DNA from: Pseudisothecium myosuroides
Lineage: Eukaryota; Streptophyta; Bryopsida; Hypnales; Lembophyllaceae
DNA length: 64,000 nucleotides
Assembly (NCBI GenBank): GCA_951799445.1
Contig: OX637288.1
Location: 44,903,288-44,967,287, forward strand
Direction: 5' to 3'
Shown here piece after piece: positions 1 to 9,700 of the stretch (position 1 is its first letter; the number at the start of each line of letters is the position of its first letter). The position numbers and the translations under genes were made by a program. Under the pieces are notes generated by a model. That model worked only from the letters and a program-made list of their open reading frames with translations. It searched no databases and was not told the origin of the DNA.

Positions 1-314
1 AATTTTGAACAATAATAACAATACTGTTTGACTGAAAGCTAAATTTTTTTAAATCAATTTCACGCATATTTAGAAAATTTCTAAAAAAGGAGGTTCTGAT
101 TACAATCTACAACTCGTTTAAAGTATGTTCAAAACCCGTGGCTAGAAGTCTTGACTAATGAATCCACAATAAGGTCACATTAAGTCCAGCCATCTCTGCG
201 CCCAAAGAACGTGTTCTCATAAAGCCATTTTCACACTTGTGGAAGAAAGAGAACCGAAGACAAACCTGTATTGGATCTGGACGACGCTCAAACAACGGAA
301 AATCTCTTGGAGAG

Positions 315-443
315 TCATTCGACTAGTTCTGCAGGTTGAGAGGATTTGGAATAGACGTCTTTAAATTTTACACAATGCCAGGCAGTAAGTGGATCTCCAC
401 ATCCTCCGCTTAGAACGTACAAGGGATCTTCATCTGCCACAGC
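315..443 (-). CDS. exon-like open stretch, unrecognised, possible terminal exon
   Basis: On the minus strand a good acceptor (CTGCAG) is followed by 42 open codons and a TGA. The peptide has a coding look (motifs DEDPLYVLSGGCG and PLTAWHCVKFKD) but I do not recognise the family. No matching upstream exon was found between 444 and 1069, where minus-strand frames are broken by stops, so it may be an isolated relic, an alternative 3' exon, or the end of a gene with a distant upstream part. The function is unknown. Confidence 0.25.
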   Translation of the reverse strand, partial: AVADEDPLYVLSGGCGDPLTAWHCVKFKDVYSKSSQPAELVE

Positions 444-1069
444 CTGCAGCATTCAAAATTTGAGGTGACATCCAGGCTAAAAGTGCATGCACTTACATGG
501 GACCCCTACTTCGTGTTCACCTATTTAAACCATACATGCCCGAAGTATACATAGAAAGTCCAATTTGGAAACAAACTGTCAATTATATTAACTTCCAACA
601 CATATTCTTATCATTGAAAATTGTAGGACACTTTGAAACCTCTTTGTTACCTTCTTTGAGGCTTCCTAAACAAGTAATTTTAACATAGATACAGAAGCGG
701 TCGCTTCTGGCCAATTCGGCACTTATTGGATTAAGACTTGCATTGCATAGCTGACCACGCTCTCTTCGCTCTTAATTAACCCCTACAGGATCAAGGAGCC
801 TGACTTGGGTCTCATGCTTTTGATAGCAGTTTGAGTATAATAGATGGGGACTCTGTTCTGTCCAATTGTATTTATCATTTTGTTGACCAAATGCAATGTT
901 CTTCGCTGATACTGCTGATATAAAAAATTTGACCCGATCTGACTAATAAATTTTACAATTTCATCAATCGAATTGGGTCAATTTTAGAAAATAAATTCAT
1001 GTTCTTTTCGAGGTTGAAACAATTACCAAGAAGGTTCCGTTGCATGATACTAGTCTTACCTTGAACATT
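444..1069. other. spacer 3' of the ZnT5-like gene
   Basis: No gene is visible. The part from about 540 to 760 is diverged but recognisably similar to about 12,920-13,150 (shared runs such as TGTTACCTTC and GGCACTTA), so it is a dispersed repeat. An isolated TTAACCCCTA terminus lies near 777, resembling the ends of the TTAA-flanked repeat family found elsewhere in the window. Confidence 0.4.
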
Positions 1070-4000
1070 CTAAGATGGAAGTGCTGACATATTGACAGGT
1101 GGACGATCTTCCTTCAAAAAGCCGTTTCCTTCGTCAAGGTCGTGAGTACCCGGGTCCGTTGCCGTTGCCTCAAAAATTCCTGCATTTTCATACAAGTCAA
1201 ATCTACTTAAAAAGAGAGAGAAAAGTACATTAAAGACTACATAAACCACCATTCCCAACACCTCAGTCATATTTAAAACCGAGAGCAAGCACAACTGCCT
1301 ACAATTCCGTGTAACATGACTCGTAAATGAGTTTTTTTTTAAATAATCCTCAAGGTTTCTGCGGGAATGCGATTAACAACTCTCCTATGGCCACGCACGA
1401 AGAGTTGATAAGAACGGTTGTAAAGCTCACCTAAACCAAGTACTGTTGCACAAACGATGAAGCCAAAGAATGAGAAGTCCATCCCGTAAATATACTCAAA
1501 AATGATAATGCCTACTGCTGTAACCACAATATGTAATGGAGAAGCAACCACGATGTGCAACCTGCCAAACCAGCCAAGTATCAGAAACAATAAGCCACTT
1601 ATCGTTCAAAAAATAATATATTGGAAACATGAACTGAACCAAAAACACATGAAGAGACATTCAACTGACTATTCAAAACTAGAGTCCCGAACTTGGCCTA
1701 AATAAGCGACTTTATGAATCTTATGAAAGAGTAGAACAAAGAACCAGCAATCTCCCTAGCAGAACACTTGCCCTCAAGTACACAAGCAAACCCTACTAAA
1801 CAGGACACGTAATTTCGCTTACATATCTAGATTCAAAAACCAAAGTAAAATAATCTGGTAGTAAAATAAATTACGATACCTGTCTTCAACAAAAGTATCA
1901 ACATAAAAAATTAGCACGACGCCAAATAAGATGGTGCTTATATATGCCCATGCAGCAGATCCATGGGGCTCAGCTGATGGATGTTGCTTTCCCTGTCAGC
2001 ACACATGACACTCAAGAGTCATACCTGGCCGAAAAAAATTTGAAAAACCCGGTTGAAACCTTTTTCAAACGTTTTGAAATAGAATACACAAAAATGTCAC
2101 AAATGGAATATTTTTGGATGCAAAGAAAATGCTTACAATAGCCAATTTGAACATGGCAAAAGGAAATATGAAGCATGCAGCAGCAGCAACTGTTACTGCA
2201 TGCAACCGCTTCTTGGCATTGCTCTGTAAAGTCCGAATTTTTAAGATTAGTAATTACTGGTGCACAAGATAATTTCCAATCTATCCTGGCAAATGACCAT
2301 AAAATGATGCTAAAATCATGTTATGGTATACACATGATTGTATTTGGTCTTCCAGGGCACATAACATCTCATTACGCAGTTCAGAGACACTATGAAAATT
2401 CAAAGACCTGAATGGCATTCCAGTAACTACCTTCGTATACTCTCGGCGGCTGATGATACGTCGAATGGCTGCTAGGATCCCTGAGAATGCCGGTAATAAC
2501 ATGGATGATGACTTGATGAGTCCCTCCTCAGTCTCAACCGCTTCCATTTTCACAGCAGATGATCCAAAAGGTAGCTAGAAGTCAAGGATAAACACGTTGA
2601 AAAAATCAAGAAAAAAATTACTTTCTTTCTAAAATAAAGGAGCATGCTTTTGAGTTTCCGAAACTTGGGATGGAATCTCAAATCACTTGCGGTATGAAAT
2701 TGAACTTATTAACTTCTTGTTCCAAAAATAATGTCTACAACTAGCGACCCAAACACATGGGAGGAGGATATAGAAAGGAGAGTAGCTTGACATTGCCCAT
2801 CCTCGAGAGAGGAAGTAATATGCAGCACACATGGCCAACAATCCTACTATCTGCAAACCAGACAAAACAAAGTTCAGTCCAATTCTGAGCACCCTCTTCT
2901 AATTTTCTTGACTGCGTCTCTAGACAGTAAGCTCCTTGACTCCATTTACTGTCATGTAGGTGAGTTACTTCAAACGCATCTCGGGTATTGACAGACTCAA
3001 GAAAGCGTGAGTTTTCTGTTGGTGCAATTTTCAACAGCAACAAATGTTCTCTCAGACCATACGATGTCCATATTCTCTCTTCGCTCGTAAAATTCTAAAA
3101 ATAAAGAAATTACAGCCCTTGAACACTTTAAGTAATACATTATACAGAATTATAGTGCCATGTTGATAGACTTACAATTTTATCCGATCATACCAAAATC
3201 CAAGTACCCAAGATACAAATTTCATGAAACTTCAAAGTTACTAGATTTTACAAAGATCTATAAAGATTTTCCATAAGAATTAAATTTCTTAGCATGCTAA
3301 ACAATTCTTGTATCGACTTCAAATAAGCCTGTGAATTCCTATTTTTAAGCATATCTAAGTTTTATTCCATTTAGCTGCTAAACAATACATACACCTCCGC
3401 CGGACATTAATAGACGTTCTTGGACTGAAAGCACGTATGTGGCATACCCGCCTCCATACGAGACCGTTTCGGCTGAATAGTAAAGTCGATATTGCCCCCA
3501 GAACTGCCCCGGCATATTCTCCCAGTATGGTCCTAAACAAACAAGGTCATAAAAGTCATAAGCCAATGAACAAGGTAGATGCCCTAATTCCATTTAACTC
3601 CTTAACTATACATCATAATATCACTCAATGCCATCAAGTAGCAACCTTAAGCCAATGAAAAATGCTACATGCTCAGATTTGTAAAAGCACCTTACTTTTA
3701 ACCTTCTCATGCAGACAGTCAGAATAAGCTTAGTCTAGTGCATGGTCTTGGGAAAAACACCATAGCGGCTTTGAAATTCACAACCAATTCAATAAACTTC
3801 AAAAAATATGAAACAACTCAGATTAGGTTCCACTTGCTCTTGGTAATATTCAAAATTAATTCTCACCTAGCGCAAGTAGGTCAGATCCATATTTCGACAG
3901 TTTTTAAGGAATTTAACCTTACTTGGAAAGATAGTTTTCTAAAATGAGAATTGATAGTTTTCAACAATATTTAAGACCAGACATTCAATTAAAGACCTAC

Positions 4001-5288
4001 AGAGGGAAAAAAGAGAATCAGTGGAAGATTGCAATACCTGACAGGACCACAGTTGCGAAGTCCATTAGCCCACAACAATAGCGAAAACGCCATTACACCT
4101 CCGTTTACAAGAGCAGGTACCAGCTGAACAACACCCCAGACACTACCCTTCTGTCAGTGCACGCCTATCTTCGCATGTAATCCTCATACCGACTCTAATG
4201 GTGCAATGCAGAACTTCGAAACCATACATGGAAACTGGAGGTGACCTAAATCGATTTAAAGTAGTAGATAATTACTACTCCCTCGGTCCCTCCGTCCCAA
4301 AATATGTGTACGCAGTTTTGTTGAACGCATATGATACCGATTTCATTGATCATGTTATGAAAAGCATGAATTCAAAAGGGTTCTAATTTTATATCACAAG
4401 AATCAATGAAGAGCATTGCATGAGTTTTTTGCAACCTAAGTAAAATTGGACAGAAAAAGCCTACTCAAAACAACCTTAAGAAAAACATGAGGTTCAAATA
4501 GGACACTTATTTCGGGACGGAGGGAGTACCATTTATTCTCTGTAGTGTATGATACAAAGTTTCATAGGTTTAAGGCCAATTAGAACACTGTGAACTAGTG
4601 TACACATTGATGGATAAGATTAAAAGAACATTTAGTAAGCTTTGCATCCTGTGTTGGCCGCTTGTTGATTGAGAGCCCCTGATGCTGTTCCAAGGCACAT
4701 GACTAAGCAGCAAAAATCCATTTCCTCAATGGAACCCTATTTTGATTATCCACAAATCTTTCAGCGACACAAACTAGAATGAAAGGTACATACCAGGCTA
4801 TTAGGCAGAGGCCGGCCTCGCCAAGGCGTCTGCAACGTCGAAAAAACTGCCGCAGACCCCAACAAGCAGACGAAGCAGAAAAACGTGAGCGACACTCCCC
4901 GCGCGATCACATAATGGTAAGCTGCATACACGGACACCAGCCGCAAACAGCGCCCCACAATGTGAATGGCATGCATTGGCGCCATCCTGCCACACCAACC
5001 ACCCTTAGATCACCTCCAACCTCCAACATTACCACAAATCCGATTGCTCCCCACCCCAAAAAACCCTAATTCAAGAAACCAAACCCTCAAAAAACCCAAC
5101 TCACAACCATCACGCCCTGCACTCAAAAACACCAATCCTTCACCAATCCATCACCAATCCACCAATCCATCCATCAAATCCATCCCATCCAAACCCTAAT
5201 GCGCGTGAAAACACCAAGCGCGAGAGGAAACTCACTTCGTGGCAGCTGGAGGGAGCGCGTAGCCCTCCGCATTGCGCTGCGTCAGCAT
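1070..5288 (-). CDS. multi-pass membrane protein like the N-terminal half of zinc transporter SLC30A5/ZnT5
   Basis: Hand-spliced exons on the minus strand, all with GT/AG borders: 5288-5236, 4986-4794, 4150-4038, 3532-3448, 2850-2749 (3' end least certain), 2574-2431, 2223-2137, 1992-1880, 1561-1431, 1179-1070. They give 376 residues in phase throughout. The protein is strongly hydrophobic with roughly nine to ten likely membrane segments. Family clues: the block LRNCGPVRTILGEYAG around residues 114-128 matches the conserved GL-CGPLRTLLL region of ZnT5; KKRLHAVT near 234 and LIFYVDTF near 286 match its RLQALSH and FYVDSI regions; MDFSFFGFIVCA occupies about residues 325-336. The CDF cation-efflux domain and His-rich loop are absent; the protein ends in a short polar tail. 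Stand-alone proteins of this kind occur in plants; the substrate is not evident, and a Golgi/secretory role is inference only. Start: ATG at 5288 adds an 18-residue leader spliced in frame to the next exon; ATG at 4985 is the alternative. Confidence 0.72.
4278..4526. mobile_element. Stowaway-like MITE in intron 2 of the ZnT5-like gene
   Basis: A 249-bp segment begins CTCCCTCGGTCCCTCCGTCC and ends with the inverted form GGGACGGAGGGAG. It is bounded on both sides by TA, the expected target duplication of Tc1/mariner-type Stowaway MITEs. It sits between exons 4986-4794 and 4150-4038. It has no coding capacity. Confidence 0.8.
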
Positions 5289-5937
5289 GGCAGCAGCCAG
5301 ATCTGTGACGATTGATTGCAACGAGATCAATGCGGCTGAGCATCCCGAACCATGATGGTGGCGATTGAGAGTCTCACACAGGCAAAGCAAACGATTGAAG
5401 TTCCGAAGGAGCTAGATCAGTAAGTTTAGTATTGGCATGTTCCAAGCAAGCAGGAGATGGAGAGAGATGGCGTTGGTTGTGTATTATTAGTAAAAGTGTC
5501 CGTCTGTCTGTATGAGACTACGAGTCTCCTGGGCAGCCGCGTATACAACTGCTGCGCGACTGATGTTGCGGAAATGCAGGATGTTGCCAAATGGAGGAGA
5601 ACTAGAGATGAGCTCCGTGATTTTTGTTTTTGTTTTTGTTCTGGTTTGAAAACTCGGGGAGCCGAGGTGGTGGTGAGTGCCTTGCTTGCTTGCCGTGGTG
5701 ACGACGTCGGTTGGTTGTGCTATTATTGCATGGCCTGGGGCCCTCCGCCATAGCCGACGTTTCTGGGGAGCTTCTTCGCTGTGCGAGACGATGGCGAGAT
5801 GCTTTTCTTTTGGGAGGGAGTACTTTTCTTTCGGATCTTACTTACTTTTCTTTTATGAGATTTGAGTTTTGTGAACTTCTTGTTTGATCCGGCGTAAGAT
5901 TCAACTGAAAAGCTCGGCTTAAATATCAAAAGAATTA
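5289..5937 (-). promoter_or_regulatory. upstream region of the ZnT5-like gene
   Basis: This moderately GC-rich sequence (mainly 5,220-5,770) upstream of the start codon at 5288 contains the likely leader and promoter of the minus-strand gene. A short upstream ORF (MVRDAQPH) lies in the presumed leader near 5,350 to 5,330. No TATA box or transcription start could be fixed. Adjacent sequence at 5,040-5,200, inside intron 1, is C/A-rich low-complexity DNA. Confidence 0.35.
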
Positions 5938-6130
5938 CAGTAGAACCTCTCTTAGTGCATACTGTCGTAGTGCATATATGCACTAAGAGAGGTCGTGATA
6001 TTTGTGAACAATAGTTGGAGGCCCCATAGTGAGAGGCCACGTTAGCCAAAGTTCTGATAGAACCTCTCCAACTGCATAAACCTCTCTTAGTGCATAGTCC
6101 CGACTCTATGCACTAAGACAGGTTCTACTA
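5938..6130. mobile_element. pogo/Tigger-type MITE, 193 bp
   Basis: The left end reads CAGTAGAACCTCTCTTAGTG and the right end is its inverted copy with two visible mismatches. TA flanks both ends (5936-5937 and 6131-6132). The terminus CAGTAGAACCTC is typical of pogo/Tigger elements. Inside are further direct and inverted copies of the CTCTTAGTGCATA motif, including a near-palindrome at about 5,947-5,992, so the element is strongly self-complementary. It is non-coding and non-autonomous. Confidence 0.75.
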
Positions 6131-6163
6131 TATAAAGACAGATCTCACCCCAAAGCATTGATA

Positions 6164-6395
6164 GCAAAAGAATCATAAAAGATAAGAAAGCCAAATCTAA
6201 ATGAAAAGCACCAAAAACAAAGAATTCTAAAAGATAAAGTAAACCAAATCCAAAGGAAAAGGATGGGAAACCAAAGAATTATAAAAGATAACTGAACCTT
6301 ATCTAAAAGAATAGCACGGGAATCAAAGAACCATAAAAGACTAGTTAGCCAAATAGAAAGAACAAATGAATTGTAAAAATATGAAAGCAAGATCA
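6164..6395. repeat. degenerate minisatellite, about 54-bp unit, four copies
   Basis: Four and a bit imperfect copies of a unit with the core CAAAGAATTATAAAAGATAA followed by an AACCAAATC-like stretch. The strand is purine-rich. The array directly follows the pogo-like MITE. No ORF of interest. Confidence 0.6.
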
Positions 6396-9300
6396 AAAGA
6401 AGAAAAGAAAATCATCAAAAACAAAAGTTATGCACTATTCCTTTCCTTTTTACCTTATTCTTCTTTCTATGGTGGATTTTTTTCTAGATTTTTTTCATAT
6501 TATTTATTTTGTGTACACTTTTTTTGGATAATTTTTTTATTTTCTATGTTTTATTTTGGATATATATTTTTTTTGTCCATTCTTTTTTTATGGATAGAAT
6601 CATGCAAATCAAATTTGATGTCTATTCACATATTTGATTTGTAAGTAGAAATGAAGTATTTCACAATTAAGAACTTGAACTTTTACAAAAAGAAAACTCC
6701 AATTCTTTTTTAATTGGCCTTCCTCAATCTCAACCAATGTGCGTAGTATTTGAGCACTCCTCTAACTATTTATAATTGTAAGTGGGATCCAATATGAACA
6801 TTAGTTGTGGTGTGGTCGTTTTTTGTTTGATTATTTATTTGATTTCTTCATTTAGGATCTATGATATTAGGGGTGGATTGATTGTTCAATCTACTCTTCT
6901 TTTGTTGAAGAGGATGTATGCTACGTACATGATGGCTATGATATTAATGTAGAAAGGATTTTTTTTTGGATTTTTGGATTTGAAATGTACTTTGGAGAGC
7001 ATTGATGGATGTAAAAATCAATTTGTAGTGCCTCTTGCACCTACCACAAGAACTATAAATGGCAGTGTACTCCATCTATGCATTGGGATATCATATACAA
7101 GGAAACTTTAGCATGTGTATTTAACCTTTAAGCAAAAATAAACACTATACCATATTTTGAAAGATAAAGCAAAGAAGATGTTAAAGAGTCACTTTATGTA
7201 CAAAAAGTCAGAAAATGGAGTATAAAGGTAATAATTGATATGAGAGGAGATAGTAAATTGCTAATGTTATTTTGGAGAATTTTACAATATATTTGTGTAG
7301 TATGATTTAGAAGGTGTTTATAGATTCATTCATTGTAGTCAAATAGTGGCAAAAAACATATACTAAAATAGTCTAGAAACTTCTTTCTATGGCCAATAAG
7401 ATTGAAATAAAAAATTTAAGTAGTATAATAATAGGATCGAACCATGTTCAAATGCTTATTTGGATACTTAGCATGCAAACATTGTGTACATTATGTGCAT
7501 TCTATGTTTTGAACCTATTTTTTGCATTTTTTTTTGCATGTTATTGTTTAATCCATTTTTCTTCAATGCTTTCTTTCAAATAATTGTAAAATTTACACAA
7601 TTTACAATGTAACTTTTATGTTTTTACTAAAACTTTGCATTTTTAGAATTAGTGACTTCTTATGAGTTATTCTTTTATACTTGAGTTACCTTTAAGTTGC
7701 ATTGAATTCTTTCATTGTATTTTTATATGCATCAAGTACATACTTATCATTAAGATGTAACCAAGCATGCTATTGAAAATACATCCAGGTTGATTAATCA
7801 TACCTTCTATGACATTTTCCCTTCAATTCATCTATACTATATGAGGTAGAAGTATTTGATTTCAAATCCCTCCTTTCTGTCATATTAGTGAATGATTTTA
7901 AATCTTTCTCAAGGCACTTCACACATTCACTTCAAACATTCACCTATTGCATCTTGATTTTGAAAATTCACAGAAAATTAAAAGCACTCCAAATTTTCTA
8001 TCTTACACTCGACAATGACTGTCATGCTTCTGAAGTAAATAATTTGGTATGGTGATAGTAGGAAATGTCCCCACTGCTCTGGAATAATGTGAAATTCGTG
8101 CAGCAATACGTGACAAGACTAAAATGAGATTGAAGTTTTTGAGAGTCACTTGCTTACTTGAAGGGTTTGGCAGCTTACATACTCCTGTAGTGAGCGAAGA
8201 AGCCTTCCACACATTTGGCACATTGTGAAACCAGAATACAGGTACTATTTAGACACCATTAATATTTAATGACCTTAGTGAATTTACAAACACAGTAACG
8301 CAATCTAAACAACAAGGAAAGAAACCACAAGCACAAGATCATAAGTTATTACCACAATCCCTGCAACATAAAGTGTCGTAAGTTCACAATTAAGTTGGTA
8401 ATTGTAGTAGTCCAGTCACACAAAAGATAGCAAAATGCCTTTCATCTAATGGAGTATCGACATTACCAAATTTTGTGAGACAAGGGCTTGAAACTTGCAC
8501 ATCTCAGATTCACCCACTTTTCATATGAACATGGTACTCAACAATACTATAGCAACAATACTATAGTGTCATTAATCATTACTGAGTTTCGCAGTACAAA
8601 CTCTATTATCAACACTGCAGTAGAATCCAGCGTTTGAGATGGTGGTGCAGACCACATGAAACAGCCATCGCCTTCTCAAATGCTGGAAGCCTGTCAACTA
8701 GATTGATCATGTACGTTATTGATATCCTCACTCAGAAAAAATGACGTCATGCTACTGAAATCTTACCCACTTCTAAGGCAACTGTCCACTCCATATAGCC
8801 AATGATTCATTGATAATCATATAACGGTGATACTTCTAAATGAATCTCTGTACTTCACAAAAATCTATCAAATACTTGAAATTACTCTTTTGCAGCCCCC
8901 ACATAGTCCAACAACAGAGACTGCAGCAGGGTTTTAGATTGTGATGCACATACATACAGTAGATCCACTGAAATTCCTTGTTACTCGCTGCACAACTTTC
9001 TATACAATCTGATGTTTTTGTACTTCACCCTGTCAAGATGATGCCCACAATCGTCTCCAGATGGATTGGTTAGGTGGAGCCCGGAAAGCTGGATCTGTAC
9101 CTCGCCACAGCGCATTTGTGGTCCACTGGCCTCCCGTGCTGGCGCTTTTCCTATACCCAAGCAAACATACTGTCAGCTCCAACAAACCATGGTTATTAAT
9201 ATTTCACATGAATTTCTTATATTCTACTCCTTGAGACGACTCAGCAATGATGTGTTTCAAAGCCATTGTGATTTGTCCACAACTATAAAATTGAAGGGGG

Positions 9301-9700
9301 TACATTGGGAAGCATTTTTAAGAATGTAGATCATTTAGTACTCATTTGATGGTTCTTGACAAACTGCTAGTTAAGAGCAGCTGCATAGCCTCCAAGTTTG
9401 ATAGAAGTTTGCTACTCAGGAACCCTTGACAGATGCAGAACAGATAAATCAGGTTACCTAATAATAAGAGAGTGCCTCCTTATTTTGGAACCCAATCTGC
9501 AGCAGAAATTTTAAGAAACATTTGCAATACATTGGTAGGAGATCCAATTATTGATACATCATAATAATCAAAGTGCTGGTCCAGCATCCATGATTCACTA
9601 ATGCAATAGACTAATATCACTTGACACCTATCCCAGAAAGACACATGCTACACTTATACTTGTCTGCGAGTAACGTGACTAACTTTTAAAACTAAATCTT
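6396..9700. other. AT-rich intergenic spacer
   Basis: From about 6,400 to 7,650 the plus strand is strongly T-rich and has no credible coding frame. From 8,000 to 9,700 composition is more balanced and could include an extended 3' UTR of the minus-strand gene ending at 9701, but I find no exon that joins to it and no recognisable protein. Confidence 0.4.

Noticed and set aside
9066..9329. Plus-strand 87-codon frame
   Set aside because: No recognisable motif, no splice partners, and it lies downstream of the minus-strand lysozyme-like gene where a UTR or spacer is more likely.
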